A stretch of DNA of 64,000 nt from Verrucomicrobiota bacterium (GCA_023450935.1 JAEXGH010000016.1:151863-215862); one strand, 5' to 3'; counted from the first letter of the stretch, positions 17,265-26,432 are shown. Notes: generated from the sequence alone by a model not told the origin. Made by a program: numbers and translations.

Positions 17265-18158
17265 TTAGTTGATTCTGTTTTGCATGTAGGAAATGAGAGC
17301 CTCGAGAAACTGGCAGTTGCCGCCGAGTTTTTTACAGTCGGCAATGGCCTTGTCGGTGAGGTCGGCGGCGATTTCGCGCGAGCGGTCTATGCCGTAGAGC
17401 GAAACGTAGGTCATCTTTTCGTTGGCTGCATCGAGATGGGTTGTTTTGCCCATGGTGGCGTCGTCGCTTACAACGTCGAGAATGTCGTCGATAACTTGGA
17501 ACGCAAGCCCGATATTCTTGCCGATTTCGCGCGCAACGTCGAGCTTCTCTTCCGAATAATCGCCCGCCAGACGGATACCCATCGTAACGGCAGCCGTAAT
17601 CAACGCCGCCGTTTTATTGTGGTGGATAAAGTTGAGTTTGTCTACGGTCATTTTGCCCTCGCGTTCACCGAGAACGTCTTCGACTTGTCCGCCTATCATT
17701 TTTTCGCTGCCGCCCGCGTAAGCGAGGTCAAGCACCAAGCCCGAAGCCACTTTCGGGTAGGCTTTGTAGGCGTCGGCCAAAAGCCACATGGAATAGGTAA
17801 GAAGCGCATCGCCCGCCAAAAGCGCGATTGTTTCGTCGAACTGTTTATGGCAGGTGGGTTTGCCGCGGCGAAGATCGGAGTTGTCCATGCACGGGAGGTC
17901 GTCGTGAATGAGCGAATACGTATGCAGGCATTCTATTGCGACGCACGCGGGCAACGGGTCGATTTCCGACGGGAACATTTCATGCGCGGCAAGCAACAGC
18001 ATCGGGCGGATACGTTTGCCGCCCGCCTCCATGCTATAACGCATTGCCTCGTGGATAATCGACGGGCGCGTTCCGACTGCTGGCAGGTATTTATCTATTG
18101 CCTGTTCGACTTTCGCGCGGCGCGTCTGAAACTCTTCCTTAAATTCTTCCTTTGTCAT
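17265..18158 (-). CDS. ispA: Short-chain polyprenyl (farnesyl/geranylgeranyl) diphosphate synthase
   Basis: Head-to-tail condensation of isopentenyl diphosphate onto allylic primers, feeding undecaprenyl, quinone and other isoprenoid synthesis. 297 aa. First Asp-rich motif in YSLIHDDLPCMDNSDLRRGK (about residue 84, DDxxxxD form) and second FQVIDDILDVVSD (about 220); GGKRIRPML (about 45) binds the homoallylic substrate. The start at 18158 (MTKEEF) gives the usual length; in-frame starts further out (18185, 18314) would add residues unlike the family. Chain length cannot be fixed by eye; ispA is the closest label. Confidence 0.9.
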   Translation of the reverse strand: MTKEEFKEEFQTRRAKVEQAIDKYLPAVGTRPSIIHEAMRYSMEAGGKRIRPMLLLAAHEMFPSEIDPLPACVAIECLHTYSLIHDDLPCMDNSDLRRGKPTCHKQFDETIALLAGDALLTYSMWLLADAYKAYPKVASGLVLDLAYAGGSEKMIGGQVEDVLGEREGKMTVDKLNFIHHNKTAALITAAVTMGIRLAGDYSEEKLDVAREIGKNIGLAFQVIDDILDVVSDDATMGKTTHLDAANEKMTYVSLYGIDRSREIAADLTDKAIADCKKLGGNCQFLEALISYMQNRIN

Positions 18159-18366
18159 AATGCGAGAATTATCCCCGACTACCATTCCCTTGTCAAGCCC
18201 TTCCCTTTCAAAAACAGTGAGGGCGCAATGTGGGCGGGCAAGGGAAAATTTTAGTTGAAATACCGAAATAAAATTGCCCGCATTGCTTTTGTCGAAAAGT
18301 CGGTTTTGTTTCACTTCACATACCTAAGTATGCTTCGGTTCACAAAACGCGGCTTTTCACTCAAAC

Positions 18367-18492
18367 CTCACTGTTTTTATAAAAAACATGTGAGGACGCC
18401 GACTCTATTTCGAATATTTTATAAAATAAAAAGTAATGGCGGTTGACGTAGGCAAACCGCCTTTGTTTTTTAGAATCGAAATAGAGGCGTCT
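18367..18492. repeat. Nested inverted repeats of unknown nature
   Basis: Three structures in 126 bases. CCTCAC (18367-18372) pairs with GTGAGG (18390-18395) across an A/T-rich stem. GACGCC-GAC-TCTATTTCGA (18395-18413) pairs with TCGAAATAGA-GGCGTC (18476-18491). Between them GGCGGTT (18438-18444) pairs with AACCGCC (18455-18461) and is followed by TTTGTTTTTT. The last could be a plus-strand terminator, but no plus-strand gene precedes it. The layout resembles a small miniature inverted-repeat element. Confidence 0.5.
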
Positions 18493-18576
18493 CGCGGCTT
18501 ATGGAGAGTTTGTTCGGGCAGAATAACCTCAAGGTTAATTCCGCCAACTCACAAACATCTCCCTAAGCTCACGCCT

Positions 18577-18743
18577 CACAAGTTTTTTCTTCGGGACACA
18601 AAGTTGGTCGGAAATTTTTCAGTGTTGAAAAGGATCGCGGATTGAGCGTTAGCGAAACCGCGTAAGGGCGATAGCCCTTCAATGGAAGCCCGCCACTGCG
18701 GGACGCCCCACAAGTTTTTTGCGGAACACAAAGTTGGTTCGAA
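18577..18743. other. Possible structured RNA or repeat: hairpin array between direct copies
   Basis: A direct repeat of about 35 bases (CACAAGTTTTTT, then GG and ACACAAAGTTGGT) occurs at 18577-18613 and 18709-18743. Between the copies are three hairpins in a row: CGCGG/CCGCG (18636-18662), AAGGGC-GATA-GCCCTT (18664-18679) and CCCGC-CACT-GCGGG (18689-18702). No reading frame of convincing length exists. I do not recognise a known RNA family; it lacks the SRP, tmRNA and RNase P core motifs I would expect. Confidence 0.35.
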
Positions 18744-18794
18744 CATACTTTTTTGCCAATCCGAGAAAGTTTGTTTTTGAATTTTTTATAATTT

Positions 18795-18990
18795 CGAAAG
18801 CGGCGGCAATCGGCGTAGCCGATTTGTCTTTACGCTTAATCAAAGCAAAGTAGTATTGGCTTTAGCCAATCTATGTCGGTGCCCAATATGTAAAAAGCGC
18901 GGACATTGAACAAAGTTCAATCCGCGCCCATTTCGGGAAATAAAAAAAACTTTAACAAATAGCCAAAGGCGGATTGCCTGCGACAATCGC
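18795..18990. repeat. Cluster C of covarying palindromic intergenic repeats
   Basis: Four hairpins with the same flanks as cluster A: ATCGGC-GTA-GCCGAT (18809-18823), ATTGGCT-TT-AGCCAAT (18855-18870), ATTGAAC-AAA-GTTCAAT (18905-18921), and ATTGCC-TGC-GACAAT (18973-18987). The fourth is in the opposite orientation. Its one imperfect pair would be a U-G wobble in RNA from the minus strand. The last copy lies 17 bases past the ffh stop. Confidence 0.8.
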
Positions 18991-19006
18991 CGCCGCTTTA
19001 GGAAAG

Positions 19007-20347
19007 TTAAAAAAATTTGCCGCCGCCTTTGAGGGAGTTCATCATGCCCATCATGCGTCGTTTGCCTTTGTCGCCTTTGAGCATTTTCATCATTTTGCGC
19101 ATTCCCTCGAATTGCTTGAGCAGGGCGTTTACGTCGCGAACCTGCGTACCCGAACCGTTTGCTATGCGCAGGCGGCGGCGCGCGTTGAGTATTGCGGGGT
19201 TGCGGCGTTCCTTCGGGGTCATCGACAAAATAATTGCCTCTGTTTGGCGCATTTTGCGCTCCTCTTTTTCGCCGATGTTTATATTGCCCATTCCGGGGAG
19301 CATTTTGACGATACCCCCGAGCGAGCCGAGCTTTTTAATCTGTTTCATCTGCGCGAGAAAGTCCTCCAAGTCGAATTCCGCCTTGCGGAGTTTTTCCGCC
19401 ATTTTTTCGGCCTCCGCCATATCGAGGTTTTCCTGCGCCTTTTCGACGAGCGAAACGACGTCGCCCATGCCCAGAATGCGCTGCGCCATTCGGTCGGCGT
19501 GGAAAACTTCGATATCGGAAATTTTTTCGCCCACGCCCGCGAATTTTATGGGCGCGCCCGAAACCGATTTAATCGAAACCGCCGCGCCGCCGCGCGCGTC
19601 GCCGTCGAGCTTTGTGAGCACAACGCCCGTAAGCGACACGGCTTCGTTGAAAGCTTTTGCTACGTTCACCGCCTCCTGTCCCAATGCGGCGTCGGCGACG
19701 AGGAGGACTTCGGCGGGATTGACCTCGGCGCGGAGCTTTTTGATTTCATCAATCAAATCTTCGTCGATTTGGAGCCTGCCCGCGGTGTCGAAAATTATGG
19801 CGTTTGCGCCCTCAGCCTGAGCCTGTTGGGCGAATTTTTTTGCGAGCGCGGGAACGTCCTTTTCGCTCCTGTCCGAATAGACGGGAACGCCCGCGAGCTT
19901 GCCGAGAGCCTCGAGCTGGTCAATCGCGGCGGGGCGGTAAACGTCGCACGCAACGAGCGCGGGCGAATAGCCCTGCTTTTTGAGCAGGGCGGCAAGCTTT
20001 GCGGAAGTCGTTGTTTTGCCCGAGCCGTGCAGACCCACCATCATAATTTTCAGCGGGCGCACGGGCGAGAGCGAATTTTCGCCGCCGCCCAAAAGCGCGA
20101 CGAGCTCGTCGTTGATAATTTTTACGATTTGCTGCGCGGGCGTAATTGATTTTATCACCTCGCGCCCTATGCACTGCTGTTTGACGCGTTCGGTAAATTC
20201 GCGCGCCACTTTGAAATGGACGTCTGCCGACAGCAACGCCTTGCGGACTTCCGCGAGGGCGTCCGCCATGTTTTCCTCCGTTAGTTTACCCATTCCGCGG
20301 AGATTGCGGAACGCGTTTGACAGGCTTTCTGTGAGGTTTTCGAACAT
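19007..20347 (-). CDS. ffh: Signal recognition particle protein Ffh
   Basis: SRP54-type GTPase that binds signal sequences and SRP RNA and targets ribosomes to the membrane. 446 aa. N domain opens MFENLTESLSNAFRNLRG. G domain: GLHGSGKTT (about 105-113, P-loop), DTAGR (187-191), TKLDGDARGG (245-254). The Met-rich M domain follows from about 295 to the end (FEGMRKMMKMLKGDKG). 18 bases after serS and probably co-transcribed. No SRP RNA gene was found nearby. Confidence 0.97.
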   Translation of the reverse strand: MFENLTESLSNAFRNLRGMGKLTEENMADALAEVRKALLSADVHFKVAREFTERVKQQCIGREVIKSITPAQQIVKIINDELVALLGGGENSLSPVRPLKIMMVGLHGSGKTTTSAKLAALLKKQGYSPALVACDVYRPAAIDQLEALGKLAGVPVYSDRSEKDVPALAKKFAQQAQAEGANAIIFDTAGRLQIDEDLIDEIKKLRAEVNPAEVLLVADAALGQEAVNVAKAFNEAVSLTGVVLTKLDGDARGGAAVSIKSVSGAPIKFAGVGEKISDIEVFHADRMAQRILGMGDVVSLVEKAQENLDMAEAEKMAEKLRKAEFDLEDFLAQMKQIKKLGSLGGIVKMLPGMGNINIGEKEERKMRQTEAIILSMTPKERRNPAILNARRRLRIANGSGTQVRDVNALLKQFEGMRKMMKMLKGDKGKRRMMGMMNSLKGGGKFF

Positions 20348-20365
20348 TTACAAAGCAAATGGATT

Positions 20366-21628
20366 TTAGCCGATTGTGTCCGCGCCGAACCACTTTTTGA
20401 GGACTTCCGGAACGGCGACTTTTCCGTCGTCGCGCACGTTGTTTTCAAGCAACGCCGCGAGCACGCGCGGAATTGCCAAGCCCGAGCCGTTGAGCGTGTA
20501 GACGTGGCGCGGTTTGCCGCCGTCGGCGGGGCGGAAGCGTATATTTGCGCGTCGCGCCTGAAAGTCGGTGAAGCAGGAGCAGCTTGAAACTTCGAGCCAC
20601 TTTTGCTGTCCCGCCGCCCAGACTTCCAAGTCGTATTGCTTGGCGTGCGGGAAGCCGATGTCGCCCGTGCAGATTGCCAGAACACGGTAGGGCAGCCCGA
20701 GCTTCTGCAAAATTCCCTCGGCGTCTTTGCGGAGCTTGTCGAGTTCTTCAAAGCCCTTGTCGGGGTGGACCCATTTAACGAGTTCGACTTTGTCGAACTG
20801 GTGCAGGCGGTTGAGCCCGCGCACGTCCTTGCCCCAGCTGCCGGCTTCGCGGCGGAAGCAGGGAGTGTAGCCGCACGCGTAGATGGGCAGCTGCGATTCC
20901 TCGAAAGTTTCGTCGCGATAGAAATTGGTAATGGGCACTTCGGCGGTGGGAATCATGTAATAGTCGTCCTGGGCGTCGTGATACATCTGCCCCTCCTTGT
21001 CGGGGAGCTGCCCCGTGGCTGTCGCGCTTGCGGCGTTGACCATAATGGGGCACATAAGTTCGCGGTAGCCATTGGAGCGCGCTTCGTCCAAGAAAAGCGC
21101 AAGCAGCGAGCGAACCAAACGCGCCATGTCGCCCGTGTAGAACGGGAATCCCGCTCCCGTAACCTTGACGCCGCGTTTGAAGTCGAGCATTTCGTCGAAG
21201 AAAGGCAAGTCCCAGTGGGGCTTGGCGTTTTTGATTGAGTCGATGTCGCCCCAAGTGTAGACAGTTACGTTGTCCTTGTCCGACTTCCCCACGGGGACGG
21301 ATTCGTCGGGCATATTCGGAATTGTAAGGAGCATCTGTTTCCATTTGGCTTCGGCGGCGTCGGCGGCAGCGGAAAGCTCCTTTACCTTTGCCGAAACGGA
21401 CTTCATTTCCGCGACTTTTGCGAGAAATTCGGGCGAGCCTTTGGGGAGTTCAGCCATTGCCTTGCTTGCGGCGTTTTGGGCGGATCGGGCGTCCTCGAAA
21501 GCGGAGACGGCGCGGCGGCGTTCGGCGTCGAAGGCGATGATTGCGTCGATATCGCAATCGAATTTTTTAAGCGATACGAGTCTTTTTACTTTTTCGGGTT
21601 GTTCCCTTAAAATTTTTACATCTATCAT
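20366..21628 (-). CDS. serS: Seryl-tRNA synthetase
   Basis: Class II aminoacyl-tRNA synthetase, 420 aa. MIDVKILREQPEKVKRLV opens the N-terminal coiled-coil arm that binds the tRNA-Ser long variable arm. Catalytic core: VPITNFYRDETFEESQLPI, motif 2 CFRREAGSWGKDVRGLNRLHQFDKVE, the ETSSCS-equivalent LEVSSCSCFTDFQARR, and motif 3 LNGSGLAIPRVLAALLEN. Normal length and complete. Confidence 0.97.
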   Translation of the reverse strand: MIDVKILREQPEKVKRLVSLKKFDCDIDAIIAFDAERRRAVSAFEDARSAQNAASKAMAELPKGSPEFLAKVAEMKSVSAKVKELSAAADAAEAKWKQMLLTIPNMPDESVPVGKSDKDNVTVYTWGDIDSIKNAKPHWDLPFFDEMLDFKRGVKVTGAGFPFYTGDMARLVRSLLALFLDEARSNGYRELMCPIMVNAASATATGQLPDKEGQMYHDAQDDYYMIPTAEVPITNFYRDETFEESQLPIYACGYTPCFRREAGSWGKDVRGLNRLHQFDKVELVKWVHPDKGFEELDKLRKDAEGILQKLGLPYRVLAICTGDIGFPHAKQYDLEVWAAGQQKWLEVSSCSCFTDFQARRANIRFRPADGGKPRHVYTLNGSGLAIPRVLAALLENNVRDDGKVAVPEVLKKWFGADTIG

Positions 21629-21768
21629 AATTGGAGAACAACAATGCCAGCCGTTTCGCGCTTTTCAATCTTTTTTTGGCGCGCGCAAAAGGGACGCGGG
21701 CGGAAAAATAAAAAATCAAAAAAATGTTTAACAAACGCGCGGCGGCTGTTATAGTCGGCGCGATTTTT

Positions 21769-22545
21769 ATGAAGATTACTTTTATGGGAACGGGGACATC
21801 GCAGGGCGTGCCCGTAATTGCGGGGCGCAACCCGGGGTTGGATTTGTCCAACCCCAAGAATTGGCGCACGCGCACCTGCGCCCACATAGAAGCCGATGGC
21901 AAACATATCCAGATTGACGCGGGCCCCGAATTCAGAATGCAGTGCCTGAAAAATAAAATCGAATGGATTGACGTTTTCATTCTAACGCACGGGCACGCCG
22001 ACCACATAGCGGGAATGGACGATCTGCGCCGCTTCTGTGACAGAATGCCCGCCAACATACTCCCCGTTTACTCCAACGAATACGGACTGGAACGCGTGGC
22101 GGCAATGTTCCCCTACGCGCTCGGCGACAAACCCGCGCAGGCGGGGTATCCGTGTTTTAAAACCGCGCCTATGCCCGACGAAATGCGCGTTTCAGAGGGC
22201 TTGAAAATACGGTCGGTGGAGCTTCCGCACGGGGGCTGCCGAACGCTGGGGCTTGTGTTCGATTCGGGCGGCAAAAAACTCGTCTACTATACCGACTGCA
22301 GTGCCGTGGAGGGCGCGGCGGAGGAGCTTGCAAAAAACGCCGACATTTTGGTTCTGGACTTTCTGCGCGCGCGCAAGCACCCGTCGCACCTGTGCGTTTC
22401 CGACGCGTTCGAGGTTGTGCGCAGGCTTTCGCCAAAGCGGACTTTCTTCACGCACACGACCTCGGAGATTGACTACGACACTTGGACAAAACTTATGCCC
22501 CCCAACTGCGCAATAGCCTACGACGGGCTTGAAGCGGAACTGTAA
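21769..22545 (+). CDS. Metallo-beta-lactamase-fold hydrolase (PhnP/YycJ-like)
   Basis: 258-aa binuclear zinc hydrolase. MKITFMGTGTSQGVPVI is the typical opening of PhnP- and RNase Z-like members, followed by the metal-binding ILTHGHADHIAGMDDLR, and a late FFTHTTSEI. VYYTDCSAV and DILVLDFLRARKHPSHL fit the phosphodiesterase subgroup. Starting at 21724 would add 15 hydrophobic residues; 21769 matches the family start. Convenient substrates would be cyclic phosphodiesters or RNA ends, not determined. 62 bases upstream of the LptA-like gene. Confidence 0.88.
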   Translation: MKITFMGTGTSQGVPVIAGRNPGLDLSNPKNWRTRTCAHIEADGKHIQIDAGPEFRMQCLKNKIEWIDVFILTHGHADHIAGMDDLRRFCDRMPANILPVYSNEYGLERVAAMFPYALGDKPAQAGYPCFKTAPMPDEMRVSEGLKIRSVELPHGGCRTLGLVFDSGGKKLVYYTDCSAVEGAAEELAKNADILVLDFLRARKHPSHLCVSDAFEVVRRLSPKRTFFTHTTSEIDYDTWTKLMPPNCAIAYDGLEAEL

Positions 22546-22607
22546 CGCGCGGTTGGGTGTCGGTATTGCTGGACAACGAAGATTTTTTTAGACAAACTCA
22601 CACTACG

Positions 22608-24812
22608 ATGACTTTTTTTAGACACGCCGTTTTTGCGATTGCCGCGCTTTGCGCCGCGTATGCGCCCGCCGCCGATTTGAAAATGCTTCCCGGAGAGGTT
22701 TCGAATTTCGAACTGCCGAACTTCGACAAGGACACCGGCAGAAAGCTTTGGGAGCTTTTCGGCGAAAAGGCGAAATTCTCGGGCGAAAAGAAAATCGACG
22801 TCGCGCAAATGAAGCTCGACATTTTCGACGCAAAAACCGCCGCGCCGAAAATCCTCATTCAAAGCAAGTCGGCAAGCTACGATATGGACGGCAAAATCGT
22901 CACAAGCCCCGACACCATCTTCGTAACGGCGGACGAATTCAATATACGCGGCGACAAGTGGAAATGGGACGGCGAAAAAAACATCGTTGAAATACGCTCG
23001 AACGTGGTGATGAATTTTTCGCCCAAACAGGCGGGCAAACGCGACGCCCAAACGGGCGTTGCCGTGGCTCCCACGACAGTTTCCGGAGACTACGCAAGCT
23101 TCGAAGACAGCGACGGCGGCGACGTTTTCTCGGTCGGTGGCAACGCCAAAGTGCGCTCGCAGGATATGGCCGTTGACTGCGACTCAATCCGCGTAATTAC
23201 CGACGACAAACTCAAGAAAGAAAACAATTCGGGCGGCACAAATACAATATCGCGCATAGAGGCGCGGGGCAACGTGAAAATGCGGCGCAACCGCCAAAGC
23301 GCGGCGGCGGAAGCGGCTCTGATTCTGCCGCGCGACGACGAAGCGGAACTTTCGGGCAATCCCGAAATAACCGACATTCCCTCAAAGGCAAAGCTTTCGG
23401 GCTACAAAATGTTTTTCCTTAAAAAGTCGAAATCGCTCAAGTCGGTCTCGTCGCCCGACGGGAAACAGCGCGCGGCGGCGGTGTTTTTGCACGCCGAGGC
23501 GGGCTCGGGGGGAATGCGGAAAATCCGCGTGGAATCCGACTCAATAGAAATGTCGGCGGGCGAAAAAAACAACGAGTTCGTCTTCGACGGCAACGTGAAC
23601 GTTGCAAGCGACGACTTTTCGGCGTCGTGCAAAAAAATCACGGTGCTGGCGAAAAATTCGGAAAACGAAAAGCCCGAAGTAGACGTTATTCAATGCCGCG
23701 GGAAAATCCATCTGAAAAACCCCGACGGCGACGCCTACGCGGCGGCAATGGACATCTTCCCCAAAGAGGAAAAAACGCGCCTTAACGGCAGCGTGAAGCT
23801 TGTAAACGCCGAAGACGGCACGATGCTCGAAGCCGACACTCTCACTCTCCTGAAAAAACAAAGCAGCGGGGAGGCAACCGCCGCAAAACGCGGATTCGTG
23901 AACCTCTCCATTTCGGAACGCGCGGCGGCGGGCTCGGCGCAGCTGGGCGGCGCGGGCGGCGGGAAATCCGCGCTGGGCAAAACGCTTGTCAAATCGCGCC
24001 TGATAAGGTTTAAGCGTTCGGGCGACACCACAAAATTCGCGTTCGAAAAGGACGTTTCAATAACCTCCAAAGACATTCGCGCAACCTGCGGGAATATGTT
24101 TGCCTACAGCGTCTCGAAGAAAAACAATTCGTCGAAACTGGCAAAAATAGAGGCGTTCGATGGGGTAAGAATCACGCAGAACGAATACTCCGCGTCGGCG
24201 GAGGCGACGGCAATCTACCCGAAAGACGCCGACGGAAAAGCTTCGCACAAATTCGTGGAACTGTGGACGCCCGAACGCGAACCCAAAAAACGCCCGCGCA
24301 TAATGTTGCCGCCGCTAAAAAATATGGGCTTTGAAACGCCCTCCGCGGCGCGGAAAGTCCGCCCGAAAATGACGGTGGTGGAAAGCGACAGGCAGTGGCT
24401 TGCTTCGGAGGGCGAAAGCCAAAAATACCTTTTCGAAGGCGACGTGAAAATAACCGCGACCGACACCGAGGGCAGTTGCGACAAAATAGAGGTCACAATT
24501 CCGCCCGCGCAGAAGAACAAACGCCGCGAAATTTCAGACATAGTGCTTAAAGGGCGCGTAAACATCGCCCAAGCCGAAAAGAAAATAACATGCGGCAAAG
24601 CGCATATCTATGTTGCAGACGAAGCCGCCGTTCTCACGGAAAATCCCGTTATCTTCAACGCAGAAGACGGCACGCGGGCGGCGGGTTCCAAGATAGTATA
24701 CAACAAGGGTTCGAAGCTCGTCTCAATTCAGGAAGAGCCGCAGGCGGAAGAATCAGACGACGGCGATTCCGTAAAAGGCAAACGCCCGACTATTGTCCTG
24801 CCCGAATTCTAA
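22608..24812 (+). CDS. Large LptA/OstA-like periplasmic protein with several repeats
   Basis: 734-aa exported protein (signal peptide in MTFFRHAVFAIAALCAAYAPAA). After a short N-terminal region it is built from about four OstA/LptA-like jelly-roll modules. These are recognisable from recurring phrases such as FSVGGNAKVRSQDMAVDCDS, FVFDGNVNVASDDFSASCKK, FAFEKDVSITSKDIRATCGN and YLFEGDVKITATDTEGSCDK, each followed by an edge strand like ISRIEARGNVKM or ISDIVLKGRVNI. LptA of other bacteria has a single such module and forms the periplasmic bridge for lipopolysaccharide. This looks like a covalent multimer. The start at 22608 begins the signal peptide; an earlier start at 22557 is possible. A terminator follows. 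Confidence 0.8.
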   Translation: MTFFRHAVFAIAALCAAYAPAADLKMLPGEVSNFELPNFDKDTGRKLWELFGEKAKFSGEKKIDVAQMKLDIFDAKTAAPKILIQSKSASYDMDGKIVTSPDTIFVTADEFNIRGDKWKWDGEKNIVEIRSNVVMNFSPKQAGKRDAQTGVAVAPTTVSGDYASFEDSDGGDVFSVGGNAKVRSQDMAVDCDSIRVITDDKLKKENNSGGTNTISRIEARGNVKMRRNRQSAAAEAALILPRDDEAELSGNPEITDIPSKAKLSGYKMFFLKKSKSLKSVSSPDGKQRAAAVFLHAEAGSGGMRKIRVESDSIEMSAGEKNNEFVFDGNVNVASDDFSASCKKITVLAKNSENEKPEVDVIQCRGKIHLKNPDGDAYAAAMDIFPKEEKTRLNGSVKLVNAEDGTMLEADTLTLLKKQSSGEATAAKRGFVNLSISERAAAGSAQLGGAGGGKSALGKTLVKSRLIRFKRSGDTTKFAFEKDVSITSKDIRATCGNMFAYSVSKKNNSSKLAKIEAFDGVRITQNEYSASAEATAIYPKDADGKASHKFVELWTPEREPKKRPRIMLPPLKNMGFETPSAARKVRPKMTVVESDRQWLASEGESQKYLFEGDVKITATDTEGSCDKIEVTIPPAQKNKRREISDIVLKGRVNIAQAEKKITCGKAHIYVADEAAVLTENPVIFNAEDGTRAAGSKIVYNKGSKLVSIQEEPQAEESDDGDSVKGKRPTIVLPEF

Positions 24813-24841
24813 CGGGCGCGCAAGTTTGCTCAAACAACACC

Positions 24842-24867
24842 CGGGGCAAAAACGCCCCGACTTTTTC
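24842..24867 (+). terminator. Terminator after the LptA-like gene
   Basis: CGGGGC (24842-24847) and GCCCCG (24854-24859) with an AAAAAA-type loop, then CTTTTT. 30 bases past the stop at 24812. Confidence 0.8.
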
Positions 24868-24906
24868 GGCGCGTTTTTTACCTCCTATAATTCGCGCCCA
24901 CGCCGA

Positions 24907-24938
24907 CAAAAAAACGGTTTCGACTCCCGCCGAAACCG
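24907..24938 (-). terminator. Terminator of the Gfo/Idh/MocA oxidoreductase gene
   Basis: On the minus strand CGGTTTC (24938-24932) pairs with GAAACCG (24921-24915) and is followed by eight T. It lies 22 bases past the stop at 24960, convergent with the plus-strand terminator at 24842. Confidence 0.8.
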
Positions 24939-24959
24939 CCGTTAAAAAAACCGAACCGC

Positions 24960-26312
24960 CTATGAAAGCCTGTATTTCCCGGGGACGGGAACGCCCGCCA
25001 CGGGGTTTTTCACGAAGCCGAGCGTCTTGGGCACGAGGTTTTCCTGCGACTTTTTCAGCACCCACTCATACTTGAATTTTTTGCCGCTGAACGCGCTCAT
25101 TCTGCCCGCGATTGCCAAAAGCGTTGAGTTGACCAGCGTTGGAAGCGTGTTGACGTGTCTGCCCGCACGGATTGCGTCGAGCAAAAATTTGTGCTCCATT
25201 TCCATACACTGCGGAACTTTCTCGGGCGCGGCGTAGAGAACGTTGCCTTTGAGGTCGGTGATTTTGCACGCGCCGCCCCAAAGAGCGGTTGTCATAATGC
25301 CCTTTGTGCCCACAACGCGCTCGCCGACTTCACCCGCGGCTCCGGGGTCTTGCTGGCAGTAGCTTGAAAGGTGCAGACCGTTGCCCATATCGAAATCGAC
25401 TGCGAAGTGGCTGAAGCGGTCTCCGTAGACGGGAACGGGCAGGTCGGTGCTTCTGCCGCCCATACCGCGCACGTTCACGGGGTTGCGGTTGTCGCCCAAC
25501 GCCCACATGATAACGTCGATGTTATGGACATGCTGCTCCACGATGTGGTCGCCCGACGACCAAATGAAGGAAAACCAGTTGCGGATTTGGTATTCCATAT
25601 CGTCGGGAGTAAGCCCCTTGAACAAGCCCTCCTTCTCCATTTTATCGTGCTGACCGTGGCCGACGTAGCCCGCCTGATTCCAGTAGCACTGGGCGGAAAT
25701 GGGTTCGCCAATCATTCCGTCGTGGACGCGTTTTATAACTTCCTTGTAGCCGTCGTGGTAGCGGCGTTGCGTTCCGCAGACTACGCACAGCCCCTTTTTG
25801 TCGGCCTCGGCGGCAAGCTCGAGCATTTCGCGCGCCTGAGTGATGTCGATACACGCGGGCTTTTCGAGGAACGCGTGCTTGCCCGCCGCCACGATTTTCC
25901 TGTAGTGGGGCGTGCGGAAGACGGGCGGAGTGGCCTCAATTACAACGTCGATTTCGCCGATTGCCAAAAGCTTGTCTACGCAGTCCCAGCCCGAAAATTT
26001 TTGGACTTTTGCGGGATTTATGATTTTGTCGGCGTCTTTGGGGCAAACCTGAGCCGCTTTGGCTTGGATTTTCTTTATCGAGGGGTCGATTTTGTCGGCG
26101 AACAAGTCGGCGAAAGCCACAAACTCTACGTTGGAGTCGGCGCAAAGCATATTGCACGCCGCGCCCGTCGCCCTTCCGCCGCAACCGATAAGTCCCACTT
26201 TTATTCTGTCGTCGCCCTTCGCGGAAGCGAAGGAGAATTTCGGCAACACTGCCGATGCGCCCAATACCGCGCCCATCTTTACGAAATCGCGTCTTTGCAT
26301 ATTTCCTTTCAT
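24960..26312 (-). CDS. Tat-exported Gfo/Idh/MocA family oxidoreductase
   Basis: 450-aa NAD(P)-dependent oxidoreductase with a twin-arginine signal (MQRRDFVKMGAVLGASAVLP), so folded with cofactor before export. The Rossmann motif is VGLIGCGGRATGAACNML (about residues 38-55), and the sugar-binding half has the EKPACIDITQAREM loop, carrying the family's conserved EKP Lys. Exported members act on sugars and glycosides in Verrucomicrobiota and Bacteroidota. The second ATG (26300) is preceded by AAAGGA and gives a standard Tat leader, so it may be the true start. Substrate not predictable. Confidence 0.88.
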   Translation of the reverse strand: MKGNMQRRDFVKMGAVLGASAVLPKFSFASAKGDDRIKVGLIGCGGRATGAACNMLCADSNVEFVAFADLFADKIDPSIKKIQAKAAQVCPKDADKIINPAKVQKFSGWDCVDKLLAIGEIDVVIEATPPVFRTPHYRKIVAAGKHAFLEKPACIDITQAREMLELAAEADKKGLCVVCGTQRRYHDGYKEVIKRVHDGMIGEPISAQCYWNQAGYVGHGQHDKMEKEGLFKGLTPDDMEYQIRNWFSFIWSSGDHIVEQHVHNIDVIMWALGDNRNPVNVRGMGGRSTDLPVPVYGDRFSHFAVDFDMGNGLHLSSYCQQDPGAAGEVGERVVGTKGIMTTALWGGACKITDLKGNVLYAAPEKVPQCMEMEHKFLLDAIRAGRHVNTLPTLVNSTLLAIAGRMSAFSGKKFKYEWVLKKSQENLVPKTLGFVKNPVAGVPVPGKYRLS

Positions 26313-26432
26313 ATATAGTTTAGTGTTGTGTTGAAAAAAAAACGGGCGAATTGCCGAAACGCAACAACCGCCGCAAATAGAGGATATGTTAAACTACGCC
26401 CAAAGGCGGTCAAGAAAAAACGGCGCAAAAAA

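Noticed and set aside
18255..18645. Two small frames of 63 and 69 codons in the ispA-ffh gap
   Set aside because: No ribosome binding site, no conserved composition, and they run through the inverted repeats.
18159..19006. SRP RNA gene near ffh
   Set aside because: No GGAA-tetraloop helix with the symmetric and asymmetric internal loops of SRP RNA was found in the gap.
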